This document shows positions 1-9,129 of a stretch of DNA of 64,000 bases, piece after piece. The notes beneath the pieces are model-generated. The model had not been told where the DNA came from. It did not search any database and saw only the letters and a list, made by a program, of their open reading frames with translations. The translations under genes and the position numbers were made by a program. Origin of the DNA: Rhodocyclales bacterium (GTDB lineage Bacteria > Pseudomonadota > Gammaproteobacteria > Burkholderiales > Rhodocyclaceae); contig JACPEH010000012.1 of assembly GCA_016183655.1 (NCBI GenBank), positions 62,001 to 126,000 on the forward strand, given 5' to 3'. The stretch's first letter is position 1, and each line of letters opens with the position of its first letter.

Positions 1-537
1 TGCGGCTTCCATATCGCCTTCCTCGTCACGCACATGCCCGGCGAGGTCGACCTGTGCGGCCTGCCGCCGGCGGTGGCCAGCTGGACGCTGGCGATCATCG
101 GCCTGACCAACATCGCCGGTAGCCTCTACGCCGGCCACGCCATCAGCCAGCACCGCAGCAAGATGGTGCTGTTCTGGATGTACGCCTCGCGCGCGCTGCT
201 GGTGATCGCCTACCTGGCGGCACCGAAGACCGAATGGACCTTCTACCTGTTTGCCGCCGGCCTCGGCTTCACCTGGCTGGCGACGGTGCCGCCGACCGCG
301 TCGATCGTCGGCAAGCTGTTCGGCGTGCGCTACCTCGGCACGCTGTTCGGCCTGACCCTGCTGTCGCATCAGGTCGGCGGCTTTCTCGGCGCCTGGCTCG
401 GCGGCATCGCCATCACGCAGTTCGGCGACTACAGCTGGATGTGGTACGCCGACATCGTGCTCGCGTCGTTCGCCGCGATCGCCAACCTGCCGATCCGCGA
501 AGCGCCGGTGGCGCAGCCCCAACCGCAACCGGCCTGA
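1..537 (+). CDS. MFS transporter, C-terminal part (5' end outside window)
   Basis: The reading frame is open from base 1, so the ORF-track start at 34 is internal and the N-terminal half lies outside the window. About 178 residues are visible, with several hydrophobic helices rich in Gly and Ala (for example ASWTLAIIGLTNIAGSLYAG and TWLATVPPTASIVGKLFG). These resemble the last five to six helices of a 12-helix major facilitator in the inner membrane. The tail ends in a Pro/Gln-rich soluble stretch (PVAQPQPQPA), as is common in these proteins. The substrate cannot be read from this fragment. It is followed after 23 bp by a YbaK-like gene on the same strand. The family call is fairly safe; the subfamily is unknown. 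Confidence 0.75.
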   Translation, partial: CGFHIAFLVTHMPGEVDLCGLPPAVASWTLAIIGLTNIAGSLYAGHAISQHRSKMVLFWMYASRALLVIAYLAAPKTEWTFYLFAAGLGFTWLATVPPTASIVGKLFGVRYLGTLFGLTLLSHQVGGFLGAWLGGIAITQFGDYSWMWYADIVLASFAAIANLPIREAPVAQPQPQPA

Positions 538-560
538 ACCCGACCGCCGACCGCGCCACG

Positions 561-1049
561 ATGAAACCCGCACAACACCCGACCGCGCTGCGCGTGCAGG
601 CGCTGCTGCATGAAACGGGACAGGCTGTTCAGGTCGTCGAATTCGAGCAGCCGACGCGGACCTGCGCCGAAGCGGCCGCCGCGATCGGCTGTACCGTCGC
701 CGAGATCGCCAAGTCGGTGGTCTTCCGCGGCAAGGAAAGCGGGCAGGCGATGGTCGTCGTCGCCAGCGGCGACAACCGCGTCTGCGAGAGGAAGGTGGCC
801 GCACTGGTCGGTGAGAAGCTCGGCCGCGCCGACGCCGACTTCGTGCGCGCGGCGACCGGCTACGTCATCGGCGGCGTCTCGCCGATCGGGCTAGCCCAGC
901 CGGTAACGATCGTGCTCGATGAGGACCTGCAGCGCTTCGGGAAAATATGGGCGGCGGCGGGGACGCCGTTCTCGGTCTTTCCGCTGACGCCGGACGAGCT
1001 GGCGAGGATCACCGGCGCCGACTGGACCGATATCCGGCAGGATGCCTGA
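561..1049 (+). CDS. YbaK/EbsC-type aminoacyl-tRNA deacylase
   Basis: 162 residues, the usual size of a free-standing YbaK/ProX editing domain. Members hydrolyse mischarged aminoacyl-tRNAs such as Cys-tRNAPro or Ala-tRNAPro in the cytoplasm. Seen here are the early segment TCAEAAAAIGCTVAEIAKSVVF, the Lys of the IAKS motif that is conserved in the family, the central strand VVVASGDNRV, and the signature YVIGGVSPIGL with its glycine pair. I start at ATG 561, because upstream codons in the ORF track overlap the MFS gene and read as unrelated Arg-rich sequence. The gene ends directly against the convergent AEC carrier (stop codons abut). Which tRNA it edits cannot be told from sequence. Confidence 0.85.
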   Translation: MKPAQHPTALRVQALLHETGQAVQVVEFEQPTRTCAEAAAAIGCTVAEIAKSVVFRGKESGQAMVVVASGDNRVCERKVAALVGEKLGRADADFVRAATGYVIGGVSPIGLAQPVTIVLDEDLQRFGKIWAAAGTPFSVFPLTPDELARITGADWTDIRQDA

Positions 1050-1928
1050 TCAGCGCGGCAGCGCAAAGAACAGCGCCAGCGGCACGAAGCCCAGCGAGGC
1101 GACGTTGCCGATCATCACGATCGAGGCGACGCGCTCCGGCTCCTGTTTGTACTTCTCAGCGAAGATGTAGTTGAGCACCGCCGGCGGCAGCGCGCCGAAG
1201 ATCAGCAGCATGCCGGCCTGCATCCCTTCCAGCCCGAGCACCGGCACGATCGCCCAGGCCACTGCCATGCCGGCGAGCGGACAGAGCGCGGCACCGACCA
1301 GGCCGAGACGCAGGTCCTTGGCCGCCGAATCGGTCAGGCGCACGCCGAGCGAGAAGAGCAAGAGCGGGATCGACACGTCGCCGAGCATCTTGATGCCGAT
1401 GTAGAGCGGCGACCACAATTCGATCTTCAGCAGGCTCACCGCCAGCCCGGCGAGGGCGGCGGCGATCACCGGCACCCGCCACAGGTTCCACAGCCGGGCG
1501 TGGTGGTCGAGCATCCAGGTGCCGAGCGAGTAGTGCAGCACGTTCTCGACGAAGAACAGCACCACCGCCAGCGGCAGCGCCTGCTCGCCGAAGGCCAGCA
1601 CCAGCAGCGGCAGTCCCATGTTGCCGGAGTTGTTGAACATCATCGGCGGCAGCAGCGTGTTCGCCGGCACCTTCATCAGCTTCGCCACCGGCCACGCCAG
1701 CAGGCCGGAGCCGAGCACCACGGCCAGTGCGCCGAGCGCCAGCTTCCAGTTCGCCATCAGGTCGAAGTCCTTGCTGGCGAGCGCGGCGAAGACCAGCGCC
1801 GGGACGAAGACGTCCATGTTCAGCTGGTTGGCGAAGGCCATGTCCGGCTTCTTTACGCGCGCATAGGCGTAGCCGACGCCGACAATGGCGAAGATCGGGA
1901 AGATGATGGCGACGATGCGGAGCAGCAT
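1050..1928 (-). CDS. AEC family transporter (auxin efflux carrier-like)
   Basis: 292 residues, almost wholly hydrophobic, with about ten predicted membrane helices. This fits the bacterial AEC/BART permease family, whose members export malonate, malate or other organic anions across the inner membrane. Recognisable features are the N-terminal IVAIIFPIFAIVGVGYAYAR, the first-repeat motif FNNSGNMGLPLLVLAFG and the second-half counterpart VASIVMIGNVASLGFVPLAL; the NSGNMGLP motif is typical of the family. It lies 25 bp downstream of hslU on the same strand and could be read through from it. No nearby catabolic gene suggests a substrate. Confidence 0.85.
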   Translation of the reverse strand: MLLRIVAIIFPIFAIVGVGYAYARVKKPDMAFANQLNMDVFVPALVFAALASKDFDLMANWKLALGALAVVLGSGLLAWPVAKLMKVPANTLLPPMMFNNSGNMGLPLLVLAFGEQALPLAVVLFFVENVLHYSLGTWMLDHHARLWNLWRVPVIAAALAGLAVSLLKIELWSPLYIGIKMLGDVSIPLLLFSLGVRLTDSAAKDLRLGLVGAALCPLAGMAVAWAIVPVLGLEGMQAGMLLIFGALPPAVLNYIFAEKYKQEPERVASIVMIGNVASLGFVPLALFFALPR

Positions 1929-1953
1929 GGGGCTAGGTAGGGGCTAGCCCCTC

Positions 1954-3291
1954 TCACAGCACGTAACGCGACAGATCCTCGTTCTGCGCCAGCTCGCCGA
2001 GCCGCGCATCGACGTAGGCGGCGTCGATCGTCAGGCTTTCGCTGCCCGGCTTGCCGGCGTCGAAGGAGAGCTCCTCAAGCAGCTTCTCCATCACCGTATA
2101 CAACCGGCGGGCGCCGATGTTCTCGGTGCGCTCGTTCACTGCCCAGGCGATCTCCGCCAGCCGGCGGATGCCGTCGTCCTCGAAGGCAAGGGTGACGCCC
2201 TCGGTGGCGAGCAGCGCTTCATACTGGCGCGTCAGGCAGGCGTCGGTCTGCGTCAGAATGCGCTCGAAGTCGGACACCGACAGCGACTCCAGTTCGACGC
2301 GGATCGGGAAGCGGCCCTGCAGCTCGGGGATCAAGTCGGACGGCTTGGCCAGGTGGAAGGCACCGCTGGCGATGAACAGGATGTGGTCGGTCTTGATCAT
2401 GCCGTACTTGGTCGACACCGTCGTCCCCTCGACCAGCGGCAGCAGGTCGCGCTGCACGCCCTGGCGCGAGACATCGGCGCCCTGTGCGTCGGAACGGCTG
2501 GCAATCTTGTCGATCTCGTCGAGAAAGACGATGCCGTTCTGCTCGACGTTCTTCACTGCGTCGAGCTTCACTTCCTCGTCGTTCACCAGCTTCGCCGCCT
2601 CCTCGTCGACCAGGATCTTCATCGCCTCGCGGATCTTCAGCTTGCGCGAACTCTTGCGGCCGCCGCCGAGGTTCTGGAACATGCCCTGGATCTGCGTCGT
2701 CAGCTCTTCCATGCCCGGCGGCGCGAAGATCTCGGCGCTCATCGACGGCGCCGCCAGCTCGATCTCGATCTCCTTGTCGTCGAGTTCGCCCTCGCGCAGC
2801 TTCTTCCTGAATTTCTGCCGCGTCGTGTTGTCCTCGGCCGGCGCATTCTCGTTGCCGAAGAAATTGCTGCCGCGCGGCGGCGGCAGCAGCGCATCGAGCA
2901 CGCGCTCCTCGGCGGCATCCTCGGCGCGCGCGCGCTGGCGCTTCATCGCCGCCTCGCGGCCGCTCTTCACGGCGATTTCGGCGAGATCGCGGATGATCGT
3001 ATCGACGTCGCGGCCGACGTAGCCGACCTCGGTGAACTTGGTCGCCTCGACCTTGATGAACGGCGCGTTGGCCAGCCGCGCCAGGCGGCGCGCGATCTCG
3101 GTCTTGCCGACGCCGGTCGGGCCGATCATCAGGATGTTCTTCGGCGTGATCTCCTGGCGCAGCGGCTCGGCCACCTGCGCCCGACGCCAGCGGTTGCGGA
3201 GCGCGATGGCGACCGACTTCTTCGCCTTGTTCTGGCCGACGATGTGCTTGTCGAGTTCGTGGACGATTTCCTGCGGGGTCATCTGGGTCAT
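1954..3291 (-). CDS. hslU: ATP-dependent protease ATPase subunit HslU
   Basis: 445 residues, full length for the AAA+ unfoldase that feeds substrates into the HslV peptidase in the cytoplasm. It begins [19 protein letters not shown], followed by the Walker [16 protein letters not shown] near residue 57 and the pore motif GYVGRDVD. The variable I-domain is at about residues 110-240, the Walker B is [12 protein letters not shown], and the arginine-finger region is near [12 protein letters not shown]. The C-terminal tail ends DLSRYVL, matching the tail that docks into HslV. It lies 58 bp after hslV, the usual gene order. Heat-shock control is expected for the family but I do not see a sigma-32 promoter here. 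Confidence 0.97.
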   Translation of the reverse strand: MTQMTPQEIVHELDKHIVGQNKAKKSVAIALRNRWRRAQVAEPLRQEITPKNILMIGPTGVGKTEIARRLARLANAPFIKVEATKFTEVGYVGRDVDTIIRDLAEIAVKSGREAAMKRQRARAEDAAEERVLDALLPPPRGSNFFGNENAPAEDNTTRQKFRKKLREGELDDKEIEIELAAPSMSAEIFAPPGMEELTTQIQGMFQNLGGGRKSSRKLKIREAMKILVDEEAAKLVNDEEVKLDAVKNVEQNGIVFLDEIDKIASRSDAQGADVSRQGVQRDLLPLVEGTTVSTKYGMIKTDHILFIASGAFHLAKPSDLIPELQGRFPIRVELESLSVSDFERILTQTDACLTRQYEALLATEGVTLAFEDDGIRRLAEIAWAVNERTENIGARRLYTVMEKLLEELSFDAGKPGSESLTIDAAYVDARLGELAQNEDLSRYVL

Positions 3292-3349
3292 GCGCGTTGC
3301 TTCCGGAAACGAAACCGCGGGAAGACGGGGCCGGGGCGGCGCCCAGTCT

Positions 3350-3886
3350 TCAATCGAGGGTTTCGAGCGTGAAATTACGGTTGGTGTAGATACAGATATC
3401 GCCGGCGATCTCCAGCGACTTGGTGACCACCTCGACCGGCGCCAGTTCGGTGTTCTCCAGCAGCGCCCGCGCCGCGCTCTGCGCGTAGGCGCCGCCCGAG
3501 CCGATGGCGACGATGCCCTGCTCGGGCTCCAGCACGTCGCCGTTGCCGGTGATGATCAGCGAGCTGTCGCGGTCGGCTACCGCCAGCATCGCCTCCAGCC
3601 GGCGCAGCGCGCGGTCGGTGCGCCAGTCCTTGGCCAGTTCGACGGCGGAGCGCAGCAGGTGGCCCTGGTGCTTCTCCAGCTTGGATTCGAAGCGCTCGAA
3701 CAGCGTGAAGGCATCGGCGGTGCCGCCGGCGAAACCGGCAAGGATGCGTTCCTTGTACAGCCGGCGCACCTTGCGCGCACTGGCCTTGATGACGATGTTG
3801 CCAAGCGTCACCTGGCCGTCGCCGCCCATGGCGACGCGCTGGCCGCGACGGACCGAGAGGATGGTGGTGCCGTGATACTGTTCCAT
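3350..3886 (-). CDS. hslV: ATP-dependent protease subunit HslV
   Basis: 178 residues, the proteasome-like peptidase that assembles as a double hexamer and works with HslU. The leader MEQYHG precedes TTILSVRR; the first Thr is the N-terminal nucleophile exposed after processing. Also visible are GDGQVTLGN, the ARKVRRLY loop and the [14 protein letters not shown] segment typical of HslV. The start follows the STAS gene stop by only 10 bp, so translation is probably coupled and the order STAS-hslV-hslU suggests one transcript. Nothing looks degraded. Confidence 0.97.
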   Translation of the reverse strand: MEQYHGTTILSVRRGQRVAMGGDGQVTLGNIVIKASARKVRRLYKERILAGFAGGTADAFTLFERFESKLEKHQGHLLRSAVELAKDWRTDRALRRLEAMLAVADRDSSLIITGNGDVLEPEQGIVAIGSGGAYAQSAARALLENTELAPVEVVTKSLEIAGDICIYTNRNFTLETLD

Positions 3887-3896
3887 GGGCGGGTGC

Positions 3897-5153
3897 TCAG
3901 CTCTTTGCGAATTCGATGTCGGCCACCGCCGCCAGGCCGACCACGCCCAGCAGCTCGGCCACCAGACGGTTGGGATGGCGGACGACGATGCGTTTGCCCT
4001 GGCGCTTGACCGTGGTCAGCAGGTTCACCAGCGTGCCGGCGCTGACGAAGTCGATCCGGGTCACGGCCGAGAAATCGAGGATCAGAACCTCCTGCTTCTC
4101 GGCGAAGCCCTGCAGGTTGGCGAAACGCTCCGCCTTCAGGTCGCCCTTCGGCGCATAGGCCAGGGCTTCCTCCTCGGGCGCACGGGCCGCCAGCGCGAGC
4201 ACCGGTTTCGGCTCCGCCGCGGCGACCCGTTTCGGCTCCCACGACGGCGGCGACATCTCGAAGGTCACCGCATAGTTGATGGCCATGTCCTCGAAGGCTT
4301 CCTGCTTGCCCATCAGCTGGTACAGCTCGATCAGCAGCAGCCAGCAGCCGGATTCCTCGCGCCGGCCGGTTTCGATGCGGGCTTCGAGCAGCGCCGCCAG
4401 CGCATCGCGGCCGACCAGCTCGATGTCCACCTTTTTCTTGCGGGCGGCGCAGAGCACCCCGAGCAGGCGCTCGGCGCCGAGATCGTCGACCGCCGTCACC
4501 TTGGTCAGCTCGACGCGCAGCTTCGGATTCTTGTCGATGGACTGGTCGAGCGCAGCGAAAGCGCTGTCGTTGTCGCCGGTCAGCTCGCCCTTGAACAGCA
4601 TGGTCCCGGCCGGAACCGCCACCACCGCCTTGGCGGCGGGTTTCGCGGTGTGCGAGTTGCGCCAGGCCGGCGGCGACCTTTCGAAGGCTCGCGCATATTC
4701 GAGACTCAGCGCGTCGAACGGGGTGCGCTGGTTGGTCAGCCGGTAGAGGTCGAAGAGCATCAGCCAGAGGCGCTCGCCCGGACCGAAGGGATTCGCGTGC
4801 ACCGCGTTTTCCAGCATCGCCCGCGCCACGTCGTCCTGCGCGTTGGCATAGAGGATCGCGGCCTGTTCGACGTCGGCCTGGATCGGGTCGATGTCGGTCT
4901 CGACGTGGATGTCCCCGGGCGTCTCGCTCAGGTCGCTGAACTGGCTGGAGCTGGTGAAATCCAGCGACTCCAGCTCGCGCGGCGCCTCCTGATTGCCTCC
5001 CGGCGCCGGAGCGGCGGGAGTGCGCGCATCGGCTTCCGGGAGCGGTCGACTGTCGGGGAACGGCGCCTCTCCCGACTTCGGGCGCGGCGGCGCGGCGGCC
5101 GGCTTCGCCACCATTTTTTCCGGAGGCGGCTTCTTGAAGAAGGAAAAAACCAT
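3897..5153 (-). CDS. STAS-domain protein of unknown function upstream of hslVU
   Basis: 418 residues from ATG 5153 (MVFSFFKK). The ORF track begins eight codons earlier at a TTG, for which I see no reason. The N-terminal 65 residues are Pro/Ala-rich linker. Two alpha-helical segments (about 85-150 and 250-300) share the pattern '[23 protein letters not shown]' / '[23 protein letters not shown]' followed by SPPxW. Each is followed by an STAS-like alpha/beta fold: one near 180-235, and a clear one at the C terminus ([24 protein letters not shown]). The protein is therefore an internal duplication. STAS domains bind partner proteins or nucleotides; the role here is unknown. Its position in front of hslV suggests co-transcription, not necessarily a shared function. 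Confidence 0.8.
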   Translation of the reverse strand: MVFSFFKKPPPEKMVAKPAAAPPRPKSGEAPFPDSRPLPEADARTPAAPAPGGNQEAPRELESLDFTSSSQFSDLSETPGDIHVETDIDPIQADVEQAAILYANAQDDVARAMLENAVHANPFGPGERLWLMLFDLYRLTNQRTPFDALSLEYARAFERSPPAWRNSHTAKPAAKAVVAVPAGTMLFKGELTGDNDSAFAALDQSIDKNPKLRVELTKVTAVDDLGAERLLGVLCAARKKKVDIELVGRDALAALLEARIETGRREESGCWLLLIELYQLMGKQEAFEDMAINYAVTFEMSPPSWEPKRVAAAEPKPVLALAARAPEEEALAYAPKGDLKAERFANLQGFAEKQEVLILDFSAVTRIDFVSAGTLVNLLTTVKRQGKRIVVRHPNRLVAELLGVVGLAAVADIEFAKS

Positions 5154-5197
5154 GCGCTGGGTTGGGAAGAGATGCAATCAGATCGGTGCGAAGGGGT

Positions 5198-5226
5198 GTT
5201 TTAACACATTGACCATCGCGCCGCAA
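5198..5226 (-). promoter_or_regulatory. Putative sigma-70 promoter for the STAS-hslV-hslU run
   Basis: Read on the minus strand: TTGCGG, a 17-bp spacer, then TAAAAC. The -10 element lies inside a small inverted repeat (GTGTT-TT-AACAC on the plus strand, 5196-5207). It sits about 45 bp before the chosen ATG at 5153. Matches to consensus are moderate, so this is a suggestion only. Confidence 0.4.
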
Positions 5227-5252
5227 TTTCCAAACCCGCTCAGAATGAGCCT

Positions 5253-6065
5253 TCAGAGGCCGATATGCAGCCGATGCGCGACACCGGAAAGGACCCCGAC
5301 CAGGACCAGGATCAGTGCCAGTACCGGCCCGAACGGCTGGTCGAGCCATAGCGCGCCGAGAAAGGCGAGGACGTAGGCGACGACGCCGACCGCGACGGCC
5401 AGCGCCAGCGAACGCCGCCAACTGCCCGACCACGCCCAGGCGACCAGCGGCGGCAGGAAGATCAGCGCAAACGCCGACATCACGCCGATGCTCATCGTCG
5501 CCAGCGCCAGCGCGGCCGCCACCAGCAGGTCGAACAGGAAATGCACGCGGCGCACCGAGCCGCCGACGGCGCGGAAATAGTCCGGAAAGAAATGGGACAG
5601 CAGCAGCCGGCGCGACAGCGCGAACAGCCCGGCGCCGGCGACGCCGGTGCAGATCGCGGCGGCGACGAGGTGATCGCGGTCGGTGAAATAGAGCTGCCCA
5701 TCGAACAGCGCATGGCCGAGCCGCTCGGCCAGCGGCAGGTTGGCGACGAGCAGCACGGACGCGCCCCAGCTGCCGACCAGCAGCATCGCGTAGGCGGCGC
5801 CCTGCACGCCGCGGGCGGCACCTTCGAAGACGCTCTTCAGCGCGGCAGCGGCCGCTGCCGCGAGCAGGCCGCCGAGTTGCAGCGGCCAGCCGGCCAGCAT
5901 CGCCAGCAGCGCACCGGCCGCCGCCGTCTGCGCGAAAGCCAGCGCCGCCAGCCATTCGTCGCGCAGGCGCAGGTAGGCGCCGAGCAGCGGCAACAGCACG
6001 GCGAAGGCGAGCCCGGTGAAGAAGGGTTGCACGAACAGCGGATCGAGGAGCGCATCAAACGGCAT
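5253..6065 (-). CDS. znuB: Zinc/manganese ABC transporter permease (ZnuB-like)
   Basis: 270 residues with about eight hydrophobic helices, an ABC-3 family inner-membrane permease that moves Zn2+ or Mn2+ through the importer. I use ATG 6065 (MPFDALLDPLF); the longer track ORF reads Ser/Arg-rich sequence first and would overlap the ATPase gene too far. The family-typical pattern of helices interrupted by short loops is clear (AFALIFLPPLVAWAW, LGAYLRLRDEWLAALAFAQ), and the latter matches the segment that contacts the ATPase. It overlaps the ATPase gene by 11 bp and is the last gene of the zinc operon. Zn versus Mn is inferred from the Zur and COG0523 neighbours. Confidence 0.85.
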   Translation of the reverse strand: MPFDALLDPLFVQPFFTGLAFAVLLPLLGAYLRLRDEWLAALAFAQTAAAGALLAMLAGWPLQLGGLLAAAAAAALKSVFEGAARGVQGAAYAMLLVGSWGASVLLVANLPLAERLGHALFDGQLYFTDRDHLVAAAICTGVAGAGLFALSRRLLLSHFFPDYFRAVGGSVRRVHFLFDLLVAAALALATMSIGVMSAFALIFLPPLVAWAWSGSWRRSLALAVAVGVVAYVLAFLGALWLDQPFGPVLALILVLVGVLSGVAHRLHIGL

Positions 6066-6645
6066 CGTCGTTTCCTCCCAGGCGGACGAGGCGGTCGCAG
6101 GCCGCCGCCAGGAAGGCGGCATCGTGGCTGACGACGAGCAGCCCGGCACCGCCGGCCGCCCTCGCCCGCAGCGCCCCCGCCAGATGGGCGACGCCGTCCG
6201 GGTCGAGATTGTTGGTCGGTTCGTCGAGCAGGACGACGTCGGCCGGCGCCTGCAGGCAGGCCCAGAGATGGAGGAACTGGCGCTGGCCGCCGGAGAGGCG
6301 GTCGAGGCGCCGGCCGACGCACGCGGCCAGTGCCGGCGGCAAGCCGTCGGCGGCGGCCGCGGTCAGCGCCAGCAGCTCGGCGCCGTTCAGCGGCACGCCG
6401 GCAACCGGCGGCTGCCGCTGCGTCTGCAGACTGAATACGGTGTCCGGGGCCTTGTTGATTTCGCCGCCGAAAATGCGCGCGTTGCCGAGCAGCGCGGCGA
6501 GCAGCGTGGACTTGCCGCTGCCGTTGGGCCCGCACAGGCCGACGATTTCCCCGCGCGCCAGCGTGAACGAAACCGGCCCGAGCACCGGCACGACGTAGCC
6601 GGCGGTCAGCCCGCACACCGCCAGCATCGTTGCCGGCGCGCTCAT
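6055..6645 (-). CDS. znuC: Zinc/manganese ABC transporter ATPase (ZnuC-like, short)
   Basis: 196 residues from ATG 6645, overlapping the binding-protein gene by four bases (ATGA). It carries Walker A GPNGSGKST near residue 37, the signature LSGGQRQ near 125, Walker B VVLLDEPTNNLD and the switch His in VVSHDAAF, so all catalytic parts are present. At 196 residues it is shorter than typical ZnuC proteins (roughly 230-260). It lacks most of the helical insertion and the C-terminal extension. It should power the import of the metal held by the periplasmic protein encoded just upstream. Confidence 0.88.
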   Translation of the reverse strand: MSAPATMLAVCGLTAGYVVPVLGPVSFTLARGEIVGLCGPNGSGKSTLLAALLGNARIFGGEINKAPDTVFSLQTQRQPPVAGVPLNGAELLALTAAAADGLPPALAACVGRRLDRLSGGQRQFLHLWACLQAPADVVLLDEPTNNLDPDGVAHLAGALRARAAGGAGLLVVSHDAAFLAAACDRLVRLGGNDDAV

Positions 6646-7541
6646 GGCGTCGGCAACGCCGCGAGCAGGCGGCGCAGCGTGTCGTCGAAGAGCGCGAACA
6701 GGTCGCCGGCCTCGGGCGTGCCGCCGACCGTAAACGGCACGGTCACCGCCGGAATTTTCGCGCGCTCGGCGATCCAGCGCGACGGCGCGTCGTGCTGGTA
6801 GGCCGGACGCAGCACCATGCGCGCCGGCTGCGTCGCCTGGCGCGCCAGCACCTCGGCCAGGTAAGCGGCGGAGGCTTCGACGCCGGGGCGCGGCTCCAGC
6901 ACGCCGACCTCGCGCAGGCCCAGCCAGTCGGTCAGATACGGAAAGGCGCGGTGCTGCACCAGCACCGGCACGCCGCGCAGCGGTGCGGCGGCTTTCTCCC
7001 AACGCGCCAGGGCCGCCCGCCATTTCGCCGCGAATGCCTGCACGCCGCTCCGGTAGGCCGTCGCCTCGGCCGGGTCGAGTTCGGCCATGCGCGCGGCGAG
7101 CGCTTCGGCGACCTTGAGGATGTTGCGCGGGTCGGTCTGGATGTGCGGATTACCGGCGGCATGGACGTCGCCGTGCGCGCGGTCGAGCACCTTCGGCACG
7201 TCGACCAGCGCCACCGCCGACGCCGCTTCAAAGTACCCCGGCCGCCCCGGCTGGATGTTCCGGTTGCCGGATTCGCGCAGCACCACCGGCAGCCAGCCGA
7301 CCTCCAGCTCGGCACCGGTGGCCACCACCAGCTGCGCCGAACGCGCCCGCGCGATCAGCGACGGCTTCGCCTCGATCCGGTGCGGATCCTGCAAGCCGTG
7401 CGTCGCCGCATAGACCGCCACCCGGCTGCCGCCGATTTCCTTCGCCAGTGCCGCCCATTCGGGAACGGTGGCGAAGACGTTGAGCGCCGCGTGCGCCGGC
7501 AGCGCAAGCAGTGCGAGCAAAGCAAGAAACATTTTGTGCAT
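6642..7541 (-). CDS. znuA: Periplasmic zinc-binding protein of ABC importer (ZnuA-like)
   Basis: 299 residues from ATG 7541, preceded by AAGGAG at good spacing; the ORF-track start 21 codons earlier has no such site. Residues 1-18 form a signal peptide ending in PAHA. The cluster A-I solute-binding fold shows candidate metal ligands in order: His in DPHRIEAKPS, His in GNPHIQTDPRN, His in VQHRAFPYLTDW and an acidic residue near QHDAPSR. The His/Asp-rich loop found in many ZnuA proteins is missing; only a short HGDVHAAG is left. Metal delivery to the ZnuBC-like pair encoded downstream is inferred from the operon. Confidence 0.88.
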   Translation of the reverse strand: MHKMFLALLALLALPAHAALNVFATVPEWAALAKEIGGSRVAVYAATHGLQDPHRIEAKPSLIARARSAQLVVATGAELEVGWLPVVLRESGNRNIQPGRPGYFEAASAVALVDVPKVLDRAHGDVHAAGNPHIQTDPRNILKVAEALAARMAELDPAEATAYRSGVQAFAAKWRAALARWEKAAAPLRGVPVLVQHRAFPYLTDWLGLREVGVLEPRPGVEASAAYLAEVLARQATQPARMVLRPAYQHDAPSRWIAERAKIPAVTVPFTVGGTPEAGDLFALFDDTLRRLLAALPTP

Positions 7542-7618
7542 ACCAACTCCTTCATTTGGCGAGCGCGCGCCGCCGAGGCGAGGCGCGCGACGAACTATCG
7601 GCAAGCGCCGCCCCCTTC

Positions 7619-9067
7619 TCAGAACTTATGCGCACCGTGGGCGCCCAGGCTCATGATGTACTGCAGCCACACCCGGTTGTCGGTGACGCCCGGTATCGAC
7701 TTGTCCTGCGCCAGCTGCAGGCGCATGCGCGAGAACTCGCTCCAGCTGTAGTCGGCCATCAGCGTCACGCGCTTCGGGCGGAAGTCCTCGACGACGACGT
7801 TGGCGGCGTTGGCGCCGAAATCGCGACGGCCGGAATCGAGCCGGTCGTAACGCAGGCCGGCGCGCCAGTTCGGCGTAAACTGGTAGACGCCCTGCAGGTA
7901 CCAGCCGGACTGGCGGCTGCGGTAGTCGCTGAGGACGACGGCGCCGGTATTGCCCGGGTCGCAGTTGTTGCCGAGCGACTGCACGGCGTTGGCACAGGCG
8001 AGGTCGCCGCGCTCGCGGCGCTGGAAGTATTCACCCTGCAGCTTGAAGTTGCGGTAGTTCGCATTGCCTTCCGGCGCCCATTTCCAGACGAAGTCGGCAA
8101 TCCAGGTCCGCGACTTGCCGTCGAAGCTCGCCGTCGCGGCGTCGAGGCCGCCGGCGTCGGCAAAGGTCGCCTCGCGCGCCTTCGCCTGCGTCTGCAGGTA
8201 GGAAAGCCCGGCGCGCCAGCTGTGGCTCACGCCGATGTCGTCGCCGACATGCGCGAACAGCGCGCCGCCGCCGGCGCCGTTCTTGTTGCGCTCGCTGCCG
8301 GGGAAGGCGGCACCGCGCCCGGCCTCGGCGCCGACCTCGAAGAAGGTGTCGGTCGGCGCCACCCATTTCAATTGCACGCCGTCCTGCGTATAGCTCGCGC
8401 CTTCACCGAACATCGCCTGGTAGATCAGCGGCGCGTCGGCGAAATCCTGGGCGTGCGGATGCTGCTCGTTGAGGTAGCCGATGCCGGAGCGCAGGCGCCC
8501 GCCCTTGAGGCCGAAGCCGTTGCCGAGGCCGAGCGACTGGAACCAGGCCTCCTCGACCTCGGCCTCGCCGTCGATCAGCGCAACGATTGCCTGGCCGCGC
8601 CAGTAGGGATCGACGTTGGCGGCGAGCACCAGCTCGCTTTCGTCGAGCGAGAAGCCGCGCCGGGTCTCGACCTCGGTCGGCCAGAAGCCGGCGATGCGGC
8701 GGTCGCCGACGTCCTTCATGCGGCGGACCTGCCCCTGCAGGATCAGCGAGGCCTCGGGGTTGAAGCCGGAGGCGGGCGCCGCAGCCGGTGGGCGCAGGCT
8801 GGCCTGGCGGGCGGCGCTTTCGGCTTCGCGGGCGACGCTCTCCGCCTTTGCCGCCGTGCCCTCGGCCTTGGCGGCGACGCCCGCGGCCTGCGCCAGTTTC
8901 TGTTCGAGCGCGGCGATGCGCTGCTCGTAGGCTTCCTTCATCTGCTGCAACTGCTTGCGGATCTCGGCAAGATCGGCGTCGCCCGCGGCGGCCGCGGCCG
9001 GCGGCGAAAAGGCGAGCGCGGTGAACGACAAGGCAACGGCGAGCGCCGTCAGCGAACGGTGTTTCAT
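7619..9067 (-). CDS. Putative zinc-regulated outer-membrane porin
   Basis: 482 residues. A signal peptide (MKHRSLTALAVALSF to AAAA, about 26 residues) is followed by a coiled coil at about residues 30-90 ([24 protein letters not shown]). After that comes a long stretch of alternating polar and aromatic residues, expected to form a beta-barrel. Strands such as WQAGLSYLQ-like repeats and the final VWLQYIMSLGAHGAHKF are seen; this ending is not the classical C-terminal Phe alone but does finish in KF. N-terminal coiled coils of this kind can link porins to the cell wall or aid trimerisation. It lies between DUF2946 and znuA in the Zur operon, so a role in letting zinc across the outer membrane is a fair inference. 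I see no TonB box or plug domain. Confidence 0.7.
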   Translation of the reverse strand: MKHRSLTALAVALSFTALAFSPPAAAAAGDADLAEIRKQLQQMKEAYEQRIAALEQKLAQAAGVAAKAEGTAAKAESVAREAESAARQASLRPPAAAPASGFNPEASLILQGQVRRMKDVGDRRIAGFWPTEVETRRGFSLDESELVLAANVDPYWRGQAIVALIDGEAEVEEAWFQSLGLGNGFGLKGGRLRSGIGYLNEQHPHAQDFADAPLIYQAMFGEGASYTQDGVQLKWVAPTDTFFEVGAEAGRGAAFPGSERNKNGAGGGALFAHVGDDIGVSHSWRAGLSYLQTQAKAREATFADAGGLDAATASFDGKSRTWIADFVWKWAPEGNANYRNFKLQGEYFQRRERGDLACANAVQSLGNNCDPGNTGAVVLSDYRSRQSGWYLQGVYQFTPNWRAGLRYDRLDSGRRDFGANAANVVVEDFRPKRVTLMADYSWSEFSRMRLQLAQDKSIPGVTDNRVWLQYIMSLGAHGAHKF

Positions 9068-9129
9068 GGTGACTCCCGATGGGTGAACGACACGAAGCCG
9101 GCGCACGGACGCCGGCGCGAACGGACCGA

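Noticed and set aside
3808-5955. 715-residue ORF on the minus strand
   Set aside because: Arg/Gly/Ala-rich out-of-frame reading across hslV, the STAS gene and the permease; a shadow of GC-rich codons.
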